From NCBI RefSeq assembly GCF_000238395.3, contig NZ_CP011025.1:744001-808000 (forward strand): 64,000 nt of DNA. Direction: 5' to 3'. Position 1 is the first letter of the stretch, and each line of letters begins with the position of its first letter. The notes beneath the pieces were generated by a model. It did not search any database. It worked only from the letters and a program-made list of their open reading frames with translations, and was not told the DNA's origin. Below, one piece after another: positions 1 through 9,166 of this stretch. The position numbers were made by a program, and so were the translations under genes. Source of the DNA: Pseudoalteromonas arctica A 37-1-2 (GTDB lineage Bacteria; Pseudomonadota; Gammaproteobacteria; Enterobacterales; Alteromonadaceae).

Positions 1-53
1 ATAGAGTAATTGATTATAACGGTGACTTTAAGGGGAAATAGTAACAAAGTTTG

Positions 54-734
54 TCAGTGGCTTTCGCGCGTTATAAAACGCTGCCAATGCAGGTGTGAGT
101 TAATAATACGTATTTGTTGGACAACGGTATTTAATAAGTAGGTATCGCTAAACACATCGTGTGGATACTCGTTAAAACCCATCAAGTAATTAAAAGCGTC
201 TTTAGAGTTAGCTTGTAGGGCGTATATACGCACTTGTTGCTCAAAGTTAAGACGAAGACTGCTTATTGCTGTTTTCATACCGAGTTGATCTACGTTTGGT
301 ATATCACATTTTTGCAGATAACCGGCTCGCTCACCTTCGCCTGAAAACCAAATGCGGACTTTTTCACTGTACCTGCCAGTTTTAGCGGGTAAGTCGAACA
401 TTAATCGGTGTTGGTTTTGCGATTTGATGAACGTTATATATTCATTAAATCCAGCATTTATAAGTGCTTGATGTACAGGAACTAAGCGAGGTTTTATTTT
501 ACCGTGGGTATGAAAATTAAAGCATAAGACGTTTTTTTCAAGGGACAGATCATCAAGCGTTAAATAACCAATCTCATCGCTATAAGCACCACTATAATAT
601 GCAATTAAAGGGAGCCAAAAATGCCAGTGTTTTGGTTGCTCTCGTGCAACTTTAAAATCACCGTATATATATCCATTATAAAGAGTGTGCAGTTCCATGG
701 CTGAAAAGGGCCGGCGACCAAGATGGGTTTTCAA
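54..734 (-). CDS. Integrase-like protein (degenerate tyrosine recombinase catalytic domain)
   Basis: A 226-residue protein resembling the catalytic half of tyrosine recombinases. The stretch around residues 42-62 (PLIAYYSGAYSDEIGYLTLDDL region) matches the first conserved arginine block, but the arginine of the usual GAR..EI motif is a tyrosine. The HxLR block reads SSLR near residue 159, so the histidine is missing. The LxGH block reads LMGF near residue 184. A tyrosine (DTYL) lies about where the nucleophile should be. There is no N-terminal SAM-like core-binding domain. A recombinase needs the Arg/His set, so strand cleavage is unlikely; it may be a relic or a DNA-binding derivative. It stands alone, transcribed away from the neighbouring DUF2750 gene. 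Confidence 0.6.
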   Translation of the reverse strand: MKTHLGRRPFSAMELHTLYNGYIYGDFKVAREQPKHWHFWLPLIAYYSGAYSDEIGYLTLDDLSLEKNVLCFNFHTHGKIKPRLVPVHQALINAGFNEYITFIKSQNQHRLMFDLPAKTGRYSEKVRIWFSGEGERAGYLQKCDIPNVDQLGMKTAISSLRLNFEQQVRIYALQANSKDAFNYLMGFNEYPHDVFSDTYLLNTVVQQIRIINSHLHWQRFITRESH

Positions 735-833
735 CGTAATACCTTGAAAATAATGATGTGTTTTATTTTATACCCAACTAGCAGTAGATGCTAGTCGGGT
801 TTTATCCGCTTTTAGAGTAAAGCGTATAAAGTA

Positions 834-1184
834 TTATTCACTCAATGCGCGAGCTAAACCTGTAGGTTCAATTTCTGCACATACTTGGTCGTCATTCCAA
901 TTGATACCAACAAGTGCGTTATCTTCATTTAAGTCTTCAACCCATGCATCTAAAAATTCATCAAGGTTGATTTCTACTGGGCTGTAATCTTTCCACTCTT
1001 CTTTACACTGTGCTTTAGCTGCTGCTTCACTTTCCCAAAGCAGTAGTACGTCAGTTTCGTCAAATTGGTTAGAATCGCACACTACAAAGCCATTATCTTC
1101 TGCACCAAGTGCCCAAATTACTTCGCTAACACGTACTTTTTCTACGAAGTTAACTAGTTGTGATTCAATTTCGATATCGCTCAT
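834..1184 (-). CDS. DUF2750 domain protein
   Basis: A 116-residue acidic cytosolic protein matching the DUF2750 pattern: an N-terminal helix followed by VIWALGAEDNGF near residues 22-33, a central segment where A..CKEEWKDYSPVEI leads into a helical DEFLDAWVEDL stretch, and a closing VGINWN near residue 92. The family has no established biochemical function. An AAGGG ribosome-binding site sits just before the ATG. It follows the GST gene on the same strand with only 17 bases between them, so the two could share a transcript. No signal peptide or membrane segment is visible. Confidence 0.75.
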   Translation of the reverse strand: MSDIEIESQLVNFVEKVRVSEVIWALGAEDNGFVVCDSNQFDETDVLLLWESEAAAKAQCKEEWKDYSPVEINLDEFLDAWVEDLNEDNALVGINWNDDQVCAEIEPTGLARALSE

Positions 1185-1201
1185 GTGTTTACCCTTTTAA
1201 A

Positions 1202-1780
1202 TTAGTGACGAGGATTGGTGTCTATTGCTGCTTGGCGCTCATCATATTGCTTATGAAAAGCAACAAGCGCTGAATGCTGACTAAAGTCAGCTAATTCGCG
1301 AAAGCAAATCCAATCAAGCAGGCAGTATAAACTGATGTTGAGGTATTCACAGCTTTTAAATTCTTCATCGCTTGAATGGGTATTTAAAAAGCTTAATGTT
1401 TGTTCAATACGTTCGTTTTGCAGATTAAAAAATAATTTATCGCTTTTGGTGTCAAATCCAGAACGTTTACATAACACCATTTCTACTAACGAATCGTTAC
1501 AGGCATTTATAGTCGTAAGTAAGTGCTCTTGAGGCCACGTTAGTTTTGGCTGACCTGTTTTTTCAAGTAAATAACGTAATATAGAATTAGAGTCACTAAG
1601 TGTTAAGTCGCCATCTACCAGGATTGGGATTTTTCGAGCTGGATTTTTACTAGCCATAGTAGGGCGATCTTGCTCAGAAAATATATCGAGACTTACAAGC
1701 TCTAGTTTGCAGCTGTTTTGTTGTGCCCAAATTCTAATGCGGCGCACGTAAGGTGAAGGTACAGAACCAATTAATTGCAT
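1202..1780 (-). CDS. Glutathione S-transferase family protein
   Basis: A thioredoxin-fold N-terminal GST domain (about residues 1-75) with an SPYVRRIRI helix start, the NPARKIPILVDG cis-proline segment and the DSNSILRYL glutathione-binding segment, then an all-helical C-terminal domain (about 85-190). The start is set at the ATG at 1780, which has a good GGAG site 7-10 bases upstream. A longer reading to 1804 would run into the terminator hairpin of the upstream ppiC gene. The family conjugates or reduces substrates with glutathione; the substrate here cannot be predicted. It probably forms a unit with the DUF2750 gene downstream. Confidence 0.82.
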   Translation of the reverse strand: MQLIGSVPSPYVRRIRIWAQQNSCKLELVSLDIFSEQDRPTMASKNPARKIPILVDGDLTLSDSNSILRYLLEKTGQPKLTWPQEHLLTTINACNDSLVEMVLCKRSGFDTKSDKLFFNLQNERIEQTLSFLNTHSSDEEFKSCEYLNISLYCLLDWICFRELADFSQHSALVAFHKQYDERQAAIDTNPRH

Positions 1781-1791
1781 AATTACTCCAT

Positions 1792-1815
1792 AAAAAAGCC
1801 GCATAAGCGGCTTTT
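1792..1815 (-). terminator. Rho-independent terminator after ppiC
   Basis: GCCGC stem (1798-1802), ATAA loop, GCGGC stem (1807-1811), with six A on the plus strand to the left giving a U-run on the minus-strand transcript. It separates ppiC from the GST gene. Confidence 0.75.
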
Positions 1816-1844
1816 ATCAAATGTTACTTACAGTACAGTTAAAT

Positions 1845-2126
1845 TTATTCTGAACGGCTAGTAACTTCAAGTAAATGATAACCAAATTGAGTTTGCACAG
1901 GGCCTTGTACTTGATTAATTGGCGCAGAAAACACAACTTTATCAAACTCTGGAACCATCATACCAGGGCCAAACTCACCAAGAGCACCGCCATCCTGACC
2001 TGAAGGACAATTAGAATGTGCTTTTGCTAGTTCAGCAAAGTCTTCGCCTTGCTCAATTTTTGTTTTTAAGTCTAAGCATTGTGCTTCACTGTCTACAAGT
2101 ATATGTCGTGCGCTTGCTACTGTCAT
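1845..2126 (-). CDS. ppiC: Peptidyl-prolyl cis-trans isomerase, parvulin type (PpiC)
   Basis: At 93 residues this is a single stand-alone parvulin domain, the size of E. coli PpiC. It shows the family hallmarks in order: ASARHILV near the N-terminus, a FAELAKAHSNCPSG segment, the GGALGEFGPGMMVPEFD block and the closing QTQFGYHLLEV. There is no signal peptide, so it acts in the cytoplasm, speeding isomerisation of X-Pro bonds during folding. It has its own terminator downstream and appears to be a single-gene unit. Confidence 0.92.
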   Translation of the reverse strand: MTVASARHILVDSEAQCLDLKTKIEQGEDFAELAKAHSNCPSGQDGGALGEFGPGMMVPEFDKVVFSAPINQVQGPVQTQFGYHLLEVTSRSE

Positions 2127-2212
2127 AAAATCTCCCGAGTATAGTGTGGTGTTTTTTTAACCGAATTGAAATATCATTCTAGTTAGTTTCAACTAATTGT
2201 ACCAGTATAAAC

Positions 2213-2788
2213 TTATTTATCAGAAAACGCAGTTTCAATTGCAGTAATCATTTGCTCTGAATTAGGTGCCACTTTGCTGTTAAACCGTAAAACTGTTTTA
2301 CGATCAGCAGACACTAAGTATTTATAAAAGTTCCAATTTGGAGAGCTAGTTTGCTCATTCAAATATTTAAAAATTGGATTTGCTTCGCTACCACGAACTT
2401 TGCTGGTGGCAAACATGGGAAAAGTTACACCATAATTTACAAAGCATACTTTCGCTGTTTCTTTTTCATTGTCTTCTTCTTGAAAAAAGTCATCAGAGGG
2501 GAACCCTAATACGACTAAACCTTGCTCTTTGTATTGTTGATATAGCGCTTCAAGGCCTTTAAATTGATATGTAAAACCACAATTACTTGCCGTGTTTACT
2601 ATTAACAAAGGTTTATTTTTAAATTGGCACAAGTTAGTAGATTCTTTTGAGCGAAGCTTTCGTATATCTACATTGGTAAAATCTTGGCAGTCCTGTGTAG
2701 AGGTTTTATTTATGATTGATGGTGTTTGAGCTTGAAGGGGATCATTAATAAGTAAAGCCGTTAAACCTATTATAATTATTTTAAGCAT
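2213..2788 (-). CDS. Glutathione peroxidase family protein, secreted
   Basis: A 191-residue thioredoxin-fold peroxidase with an N-terminal hydrophobic signal (about residues 1-20, ending ...LQAQ), which suggests a periplasmic location. The catalytic cysteine lies in NTASNCGFT near residue 72, and the conserved Trp/Asn block is NWNFYKYLV near residue 153. The usual FPCNQF segment is GFPSDDFFQEE here, as in a subgroup of bacterial homologues, so the classical active-site glutamine is not conserved. It reduces hydroperoxides, probably with thioredoxin-like donors rather than glutathione (inference). It diverges from the GNAT gene. Confidence 0.85.
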   Translation of the reverse strand: MLKIIIIGLTALLINDPLQAQTPSIINKTSTQDCQDFTNVDIRKLRSKESTNLCQFKNKPLLIVNTASNCGFTYQFKGLEALYQQYKEQGLVVLGFPSDDFFQEEDNEKETAKVCFVNYGVTFPMFATSKVRGSEANPIFKYLNEQTSSPNWNFYKYLVSADRKTVLRFNSKVAPNSEQMITAIETAFSDK

Positions 2789-2869
2789 TACATTACCTAA
2801 ACTTTACGATTGTTTGATTGGATAATCATACGCTAATATGGAACAAATTGATCAACCCTCTAATGACCT

Positions 2870-3358
2870 ATGACAATCCGTTTAGCAACTATTAATGATC
2901 TTAATGAAATTGTAGCCATTTACAACGAAACTATTGCAGGGCGAATGGTAACTGCAGATACGCAAGAAGTGAGCGTTGACGAAAAGCGAGACTGGTTTAA
3001 TAGCCACAACGATAAAAGGCCTATTTACGTTTACTGCGAAAATAACCAAGTACTTGCTTGGGTAAGTTATAAATCGTTTTATGGGCGCCCAGCTTACGAC
3101 GGCACAGTAGAAATGAGCATTTACATTACCAGTAAAGCGCAAGGTAAAGGGCTTGGTAAAAAGCTAATGATATTTGCTCAAACACAAGCTAAGCAATTAA
3201 ATATTAAAGTATTACTCGGCTTTATTTTTAGTCATAACTTACCGAGTGTTAAATTGTTTAAGCATTTTGATTTTGCAATATGGGGTGAGTTGCCAAGCGT
3301 TGCCATAATGGATGATAAGGCGTATAGCCTTACTATTTTTGGAAAACATCTGGAATAA
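2870..3358 (+). CDS. GNAT family N-acetyltransferase (phosphinothricin acetyltransferase-like)
   Basis: A 162-residue single GNAT domain. It begins IRLATINDLNEIVAIYN, typical of the phosphinothricin/methionine-sulfoximine acetyltransferase subgroup, and carries the acetyl-CoA pyrophosphate loop QGKGLGKKLM near residue 95, followed by a motif-B like NLPSVKLFKHFDF segment. It transfers an acetyl group from acetyl-CoA to an amine; the true substrate cannot be told from sequence. It is divergent from the glutathione peroxidase gene with about 80 bp between them. Confidence 0.85.
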   Translation: MTIRLATINDLNEIVAIYNETIAGRMVTADTQEVSVDEKRDWFNSHNDKRPIYVYCENNQVLAWVSYKSFYGRPAYDGTVEMSIYITSKAQGKGLGKKLMIFAQTQAKQLNIKVLLGFIFSHNLPSVKLFKHFDFAIWGELPSVAIMDDKAYSLTIFGKHLE

Positions 3359-3477
3359 ATTATTTTTCATAATGTTGTAATATTTTTTTACAAAATAAGA
3401 CGAAGGGTTTATGCCAATTAAATAAAAATAGTCTACGCTATTAACATATTAAGTTTATTAATTTGAAGTGTAGCTTG

Positions 3478-5472
3478 ATGATTCGAAAAATATTAATTGT
3501 TGATAGTAGCAGCGTCATCGCAATGCGTGTGAAAGTGCTTTTAGAATTAATAGGATGTGAAGTCGAATTAATTCATTTCAGCATGCTAGACATGTATACC
3601 AATATAGGCGACTACGACTTAGTTGTTGTTGCCCATGGTGTGCCTGTTGATTCTATAAAACCGCTTGTTAGCCAAGTAGCGCAAGAGCGTTTTATGCTGC
3701 TTGCTCCAAAAGCAGAAAGTGGTGAGCAACTAACTGCGTTTAGTGAGCTAAATCATGTTGCGCCTGACGCAACCGTGATCTACCCGTTTTTTTCTAATAA
3801 AGAAATTACTTCTCTTTTAGAGAGCTTACTAGAATTAGGCTCTAATCATATTTTGCAATTACCCGCTATTTTACTCGTCGATCATGTTCCTGAGCGCCTC
3901 GAAAAAATGAAAAACAGCTTGATCGGTGCTCATATCGAGACCCATACAGCAACCACCTCTGCAGAAGCTTTAGAAATTACGAAAGAAAAGCAAATCGATA
4001 TACTGATAAGTGATTTTGTTTTAGATGACGGAACCGGTTTAGAAATTTTTTCAAACTTAAAAATAATGCAACCACATTGCCGTTGCTTATTATTTACCTC
4101 ACGTCCCGATCAAGTTTCAATGATTGAAGCTATTCGTCAAGGTGTAGAAGACGTACTTATTAAGCCATTGAACGACAGCTCATTATTACAATCAATACAT
4201 AAACTGTGGCAAACAGAGCTATTAAAACGCCATAACGCAGAACTCGTCGAAAGGCTACAAGATACAGTTGATGCCCTGATTGAAAAAGACAGCCTACTTC
4301 AGGTTATTTATAAGCATACGCCCGATGCAATTATGTTGTTTGAGAAATGCGGTAGAGTGATAGAAGCTAATGATGCTTGTTTAAAACTATTTAACTTACC
4401 GTTTAACGAACTAGAAGGTAAATCAGTATTTAGCTTTTTAGATGATGATTCAACGTTAGGTATTAAAAATAAAATTTCGACATTAAATAGTAATCGCCAA
4501 TTTAGCTGCGACTTACGTTTATCTAAAACTGCAGGGGGCTATATACCGTTAGTGGGATCTTTTAATGAGATAGATCACCATGGCGAAATAGCACTTGCCG
4601 TAATATTTAAAAATGTAACTCACCTCAAGCAAAAAGAAGATTTACTACTTGAAGCAAAAGATATCCTTGAAGAGCAAGTAAGAGCGCGTACTTCACAACT
4701 CGAGCACGCTAAAAACGTCGCTGAGGCTGCAAACTTAAGTAAATCAGAATTTTTAGCAAACATGTCGCATGAACTTCGAACACCTATGCACTCTATTTTA
4801 AGCTTTTCACGTTTTGGTTTAAGCAAACTAGAAACTGGAGATTTTGCAAAAGAGAAACTCATTAAATACCTATCGCGAATAGAGAGTAGTGGTGAGCGTT
4901 TACTGTCGTTACTAAATAATTTACTCGACCTATCTAAGCTAGATGTGGGTAAGTTTCCATTTAATCCTCGTCCATATAATTTAGCGAACATTATAAAAAC
5001 AAGTATTGATGATGTATCTGGTACGGCAATGGAAAAAGAAATTGAGGTTGTATTTACCGCGCAGCCATTACCTGTAATTGCGCAATGTGATGAAGAGCAA
5101 ATAAATCAGTTACTTCGAAACGTATTAGGTAATGCACTTAAATTTAGCGAACCCAAAAGTAAAATACGGGTAAATTTAGAGTCAGATAATAAGCTTGCTA
5201 CTATAGAGGTTACCGATAATGGGGTCGGTATACCAGAAGATGAGCTGGAACATATTTTTACTAAGTTTGTACAAAGCAGCAAAACAAATAGCGGTGCCGG
5301 TGGTACCGGATTGGGCCTTGCATTGTGTAGAGAGTTTGTGTCTTTACATCAAGGTGAGATCACTGCACGTAACAACGAAAATGGTGGTGCAACTATATCT
5401 ATACAGGTGCCATTAGAAATAAATCTAGATGATCATTTGGCTGAAGATCAATTAATACAACACAGTAATTAA
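3478..5472 (+). CDS. Hybrid sensor histidine kinase (pseudo-REC, REC, PAS, HisKA, HATPase)
   Basis: About 664 residues from the ATG at 3478; a TTG five codons earlier is also open. Domains in order: a receiver-like domain (about 1-115) lacking a phosphoacceptor Asp (DLVVVAHG where the Asp is expected); a canonical receiver (about 130-250) with Asp in LISDFVLDDG and Lys in LIKPLND; a short coiled coil; a PAS domain (about 275-385, HTPDAIMLFEKCGRVIEAND); HisKA with the phospho-His in NMSHELRTP (about 425); and HATPase with GVGIPEDELEHIF and GGTGLGLALCREF. No membrane segments, so it is cytoplasmic. The response regulator starts 54 bases downstream, so the two probably form one phosphorelay operon. 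Confidence 0.88.
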   Translation: MIRKILIVDSSSVIAMRVKVLLELIGCEVELIHFSMLDMYTNIGDYDLVVVAHGVPVDSIKPLVSQVAQERFMLLAPKAESGEQLTAFSELNHVAPDATVIYPFFSNKEITSLLESLLELGSNHILQLPAILLVDHVPERLEKMKNSLIGAHIETHTATTSAEALEITKEKQIDILISDFVLDDGTGLEIFSNLKIMQPHCRCLLFTSRPDQVSMIEAIRQGVEDVLIKPLNDSSLLQSIHKLWQTELLKRHNAELVERLQDTVDALIEKDSLLQVIYKHTPDAIMLFEKCGRVIEANDACLKLFNLPFNELEGKSVFSFLDDDSTLGIKNKISTLNSNRQFSCDLRLSKTAGGYIPLVGSFNEIDHHGEIALAVIFKNVTHLKQKEDLLLEAKDILEEQVRARTSQLEHAKNVAEAANLSKSEFLANMSHELRTPMHSILSFSRFGLSKLETGDFAKEKLIKYLSRIESSGERLLSLLNNLLDLSKLDVGKFPFNPRPYNLANIIKTSIDDVSGTAMEKEIEVVFTAQPLPVIAQCDEEQINQLLRNVLGNALKFSEPKSKIRVNLESDNKLATIEVTDNGVGIPEDELEHIFTKFVQSSKTNSGAGGTGLGLALCREFVSLHQGEITARNNENGGATISIQVPLEINLDDHLAEDQLIQHSN

Positions 5473-5526
5473 TTGTTTTTTGGCAAGCCAAGTAACTTTT
5501 TTGAGAATTTGAATGGATGATAAATT

Positions 5527-6654
5527 ATGGCCTTAACTAAAATACTTGCCGTTGATGACGAACCCTTTAACCTTGAAATTATTGAGGAAATTTTAGAGGA
5601 GCTTGATTTTGAATTACAAGTAGCAACGAGTGGTCCTGAGTGTTTAAACATGGTTGAAGGCTATATGCCTCAGGTTATATTGCTCGACGTAAGTATGCCG
5701 CAAATGAACGGCTATGAAGTATGTAAGGCACTTAAAGCAAACCCAAATACAGCACACATTATTGTTATGTTTGTGTCTGCTCGTGGCACAGTTGAAGAAC
5801 GCATGGAAGGCTACTCAGTTGGTGCAGAAGACTATATTGTAAAACCCTTTGGCCATGATGAACTTAAGTCAAAGCTTAAAAATTTAAACCAAGTACTTGT
5901 TGAAAAACAAAGCCTTGAAAAGCAAGTTGAAGATGCTACATCAACTGCATTTAATGCCATGGCTAACAGCAGTGAAATGGGGCAGATAGTTAACTACGTT
6001 GAAAACATAGGCTTTATTAATGACCCTCAAGAGCTAGGTAAAGCGCTTATAGATTGCCTACAATCTTTTGATTTGCAAAGTAATATTGAGTTTAGAGAGA
6101 ACGATGAAATTAGTCACTTTGCATTAAGTGGCGTGTGTTCACCTATTGTGGTGGAGCTATTTGAAATGCTTAAAAACAAAGGGCGTTTACATGAATTTTC
6201 GCATCGAATTTTAGTTAATTATGAATTGATTAGCTTACTTATTTTAAATATGCCCGATCATGACCCTGATAAGCATGGGCGTATACGCGACCACGTATGT
6301 TTTATTGTCAGTGTTACCGAGCAGCAGCTACGCGCCATCATGACTAAGAAAATGCTTGAATCACAACAAGCAAAACTTAATGCCGTAGCAAGTACAGTTC
6401 ACAGTAAGTTTCATGGCTTAATTAGCTTATTGAATGACAACCGTCAAAACAACGAAAAAGTGTTTAAACAGTTACAAGAAGAGCTCGAAGAACGTATCCC
6501 ATCAATGGGATTAGATGAAGATCAGGAGGTGTTTATTTATAAAAAAGTAGATGAAACTATCCAAAACTCAGTGGCCAGAGAGGAGTCTGTTAAAAAGGTA
6601 AAAGCAGCTTTTGCTGAAATTGAACAAGACCTGTCATTGCTTTTAAAGAGCTAA
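5527..6654 (+). CDS. Response regulator, REC plus uncharacterised helical C-terminus
   Basis: A 375-residue protein with an N-terminal receiver (about 4-122): acidic pocket VDDEPF, phosphoacceptor in VILLDVSMPQMNGYEV, and conserved Lys in YIVKPFG. A coiled-coil linker follows, then about 240 mostly helical residues without a recognisable HTH, GGDEF, EAL or HD motif. The output is therefore unknown; protein-protein signalling is more likely than direct transcription control (inference). It lies just downstream of the hybrid kinase and shares its strand, so it is the likely phosphorylation partner. A terminator reaching into convergent queG ends the unit. Confidence 0.82.
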   Translation: MALTKILAVDDEPFNLEIIEEILEELDFELQVATSGPECLNMVEGYMPQVILLDVSMPQMNGYEVCKALKANPNTAHIIVMFVSARGTVEERMEGYSVGAEDYIVKPFGHDELKSKLKNLNQVLVEKQSLEKQVEDATSTAFNAMANSSEMGQIVNYVENIGFINDPQELGKALIDCLQSFDLQSNIEFRENDEISHFALSGVCSPIVVELFEMLKNKGRLHEFSHRILVNYELISLLILNMPDHDPDKHGRIRDHVCFIVSVTEQQLRAIMTKKMLESQQAKLNAVASTVHSKFHGLISLLNDNRQNNEKVFKQLQEELEERIPSMGLDEDQEVFIYKKVDETIQNSVAREESVKKVKAAFAEIEQDLSLLLKS

Positions 6655-6681
6655 ATATACTTAATTAAATAATGTTACTTT

Positions 6682-6726
6682 AAGGCTTACTCCAACTGCA
6701 TTATGCATCTCTGGGTAAGCCTTTTT
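6682..6726 (+). terminator. Terminator of the kinase/regulator operon, overlapping the queG 3' end
   Basis: AAGGCTTAC (6682-6690) pairs with GTAAGCCTT (6715-6723), followed by a T-run. The loop has an inner TGCAT/ATGCA pairing. The right arm lies inside the last codons of convergent queG. Confidence 0.6.
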
Positions 6727-7843
6727 CTACGATTCTGATTAACCTAGCCGTTTTACGAATTTGTAATCGTTGTTTATCGTTTTGTTGAGCAAGCGCCCAT
6801 TCAATATGTTCTAAAACAAGCTCGCTGCATATTTGGCTTTTATCTTGTAAGGCATGAATAATAGCCGGGCTAAACTCTGCATTACCTAAACCGACCGCTA
6901 TATTACGTAACCAACGTTCGTGACCTATGCGGCGAATAGGGCTGCCTTCGGTATTTTTTAAAAATGTAGGCTCATCCCAAGCAAATAGCTCAAGTAAATC
7001 TTTATTTTTTAATTGAGTACGAGGATGAAAGTCATTTTCATCCGTTATTTGTCCATAACGATTCCAAGGGCATACCAACTGGCAATCATCACAACCATAT
7101 ATACGGTTGCCTAATAAAGTTCGGTATTGTTCGGGTATGGGTCCTTGGTGTTCTATCGTTAAGTACGATATGCATTTACGTGCATCAACGACGTAAGGCT
7201 CTACAATTGCACCTGTTGGGCAAAGAGTAATACAAGCAACACATTTACCGCAGCCTTCAAACGTATTCTCTACATCTATTGGTAGGGGTAAATCAATAAA
7301 TAGCTCGCCTAAAAAAAACCACGATCCTGCTTCTTGATTAATTAATAACGAATGCTTACCACGCCACCCTAAACCGGCTTTTTCGGCAAGTTGACGCTCA
7401 AGTACCGGGGCTGAATCTACAAAGGGCCTAAAGCCATATTCGCCAATTTCTTGCTCTATTTTTTGGCCAAGTTTTTTTAAACGATTACGCATTAATTTAT
7501 GGTAATCACGACCCAGTGCATAACGACTTATGTATGCTTTTTCTTTATTTTTTAAGGTTTTTGCAAAGCCAGCATCGGGAGGAAGATAATTCATTTTTAC
7601 GGATATAACACGCTGTGTACCAGGTACTAATTCAGCAGGGCGAGCGCGTTTCATACCGTGAGCAGCCATATAATCCATCGAGCCGTGGTAGCCAGCATCA
7701 AGCCAGCGTTGCAATTGGGCTTCGTGCTTAGATAGGTCAATATCAGTAATACCTACTTCGCTAAAACCAAGCTCTTGCCCCCAGGTTTTTATTTGTAGGG
7801 CTAATTTTTCATAGTCTGGGGTAGGGTTGCTCACACACTTCAC
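6701..7843 (-). CDS. queG: tRNA epoxyqueuosine reductase QueG
   Basis: At 380 residues it has the usual QueG length. It carries the cobalamin-domain block DSAPVLERQLAEKAGLGW (about 142-160) with the catalytic Asp, and two 4Fe-4S clusters: CGKCVACITLCP near residue 200 and CDDCQLVCPWN near residue 253. A HEAT-like helical C-terminus completes the fold. It catalyses the last step of queuosine synthesis at tRNA position 34, reducing epoxyqueuosine to queuosine. The start is GTG; a second GTG three codons later (7834) is equally possible and neither has a strong Shine-Dalgarno. It is convergent with the response regulator. Confidence 0.93.
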   Translation of the reverse strand: MKCVSNPTPDYEKLALQIKTWGQELGFSEVGITDIDLSKHEAQLQRWLDAGYHGSMDYMAAHGMKRARPAELVPGTQRVISVKMNYLPPDAGFAKTLKNKEKAYISRYALGRDYHKLMRNRLKKLGQKIEQEIGEYGFRPFVDSAPVLERQLAEKAGLGWRGKHSLLINQEAGSWFFLGELFIDLPLPIDVENTFEGCGKCVACITLCPTGAIVEPYVVDARKCISYLTIEHQGPIPEQYRTLLGNRIYGCDDCQLVCPWNRYGQITDENDFHPRTQLKNKDLLELFAWDEPTFLKNTEGSPIRRIGHERWLRNIAVGLGNAEFSPAIIHALQDKSQICSELVLEHIEWALAQQNDKQRLQIRKTARLIRIVEKGLPRDA

Positions 7844-7900
7844 ACACTTAAATTAATAGCTGCGTAATTTACCATATTTCTCTGAGCCCGAAAACGCTTC

Positions 7901-9121
7901 TTAGCGCACGAAGCGCTTTAACTGTTGTTGGGTCTGTAAGCTTAACTGTTGAGATTGCTCGCTATCGGCTAATGCCGTATCTATTTGCTGTTTAGCTTGC
8001 TCACCTAAAGCTACTATTTGCTCTACCGATTGGTGAGTATTAGTTTGAGTGCCCTCAAGCATATGTACAGCACTGGCTATTTGTTGTAGTTGCTGTTGGT
8101 TGTGCTCAAACTCACTAAGCATTTTTGTAAAACCCTCACAGGTTGCACTAATTGAGCTTTGTGCATTATTGGAGTGAGTCATTAATTGCTCTGACTCTTT
8201 ATTTGTTTCATTTACTAGCTCATTCATTTGAGTAATAAAGTCGCTTATTTGCCTAGTTGCGCCACTTACCTTTATTGAAAGTGTGCGTACTTCGTCTGCA
8301 ACTACGGCAAACCCTCTGCCAGCTTCACCCGCTCTAGCTGCTTCTATTGCGGCGTTAAGGGCTAACAAATTAGTTTGATCAGAAAACTCTTCAACCATTT
8401 TTAAAATACTACGAATGTTTTCACTGTTCTCTTTAAGTCCCGCAATTGTATTTGAAAAGCTACCTAGCATATTAGTAATAAGTTTAACCTGCTTTACTAA
8501 GGCAGCGAGCTCTGATGCAGATAGTTTTACAAAGTTAAGGTGTTCATTATTAACGTTATGCACGCTATCTGTATTATTTACTATGTTTTGTAAGCTTTGG
8601 GTTATTTGCATACTGGCATTAATAATACTGTGGCTTAACTGTATTTGTTGCTCACTTGATTGCTCAGTATTTTTCATCGATTCAGTGACTTGTATATTAC
8701 TGTGTGCACTAGCTTGAGCACTGTTATATGTTGTGCTGAGTAACTCACTTAAATGGGCAGTAAATATATTATATTGTGTACTTAAATCTTTAAATTCGTC
8801 ATACGAAAAGTGAGGAAGTTTTGCTGCTAAATTTGCATCTTGTTGGTTTATTTTTATCAAGGTATCGCGCATAGCGGTAACAGGGCGAACAATTAAAAAA
8901 CGCATATAAAAAAGAGTAAAAATAAAACCAGATATAATAACAAGCGTAAGAAGCCAAAATAGCCCTGTACTTTGCTGTTGTTCGCTTAAGCTCTGATGCA
9001 GCCAAAATAACGTAATTGCTTGGAACAATAATACAAAACTCAAATTACCGACTATTTTACGCGTTAACGTAAAAAAGAATGTTTGCTCTATATAGTTATA
9101 AATTTTCATAAAACTACTCAT
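7901..9121 (-). CDS. Methyl-accepting chemotaxis protein without a periplasmic sensor domain
   Basis: A 406-residue chemoreceptor. Two membrane helices (about 24-41 and 54-75) are separated by only about a dozen residues, so no periplasmic ligand domain exists. A HAMP-like region (about 76-130) leads into the long cytoplasmic coiled coil. The hairpin tip that binds CheA/CheW is canonical ([18 protein letters not shown], then [15 protein letters not shown], about 255-290). Signals must come from the membrane, the cytoplasm or a partner (inference). It is a lone gene between queG and the GDPD gene; no che genes are present in the window. Confidence 0.92.
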   Translation of the reverse strand: MSSFMKIYNYIEQTFFFTLTRKIVGNLSFVLLFQAITLFWLHQSLSEQQQSTGLFWLLTLVIISGFIFTLFYMRFLIVRPVTAMRDTLIKINQQDANLAAKLPHFSYDEFKDLSTQYNIFTAHLSELLSTTYNSAQASAHSNIQVTESMKNTEQSSEQQIQLSHSIINASMQITQSLQNIVNNTDSVHNVNNEHLNFVKLSASELAALVKQVKLITNMLGSFSNTIAGLKENSENIRSILKMVEEFSDQTNLLALNAAIEAARAGEAGRGFAVVADEVRTLSIKVSGATRQISDFITQMNELVNETNKESEQLMTHSNNAQSSISATCEGFTKMLSEFEHNQQQLQQIASAVHMLEGTQTNTHQSVEQIVALGEQAKQQIDTALADSEQSQQLSLQTQQQLKRFVR

Positions 9122-9166
9122 TATGCTTAAGCCCTACGATTCTTATTTTAGTTAGGGAGGTGTAAG

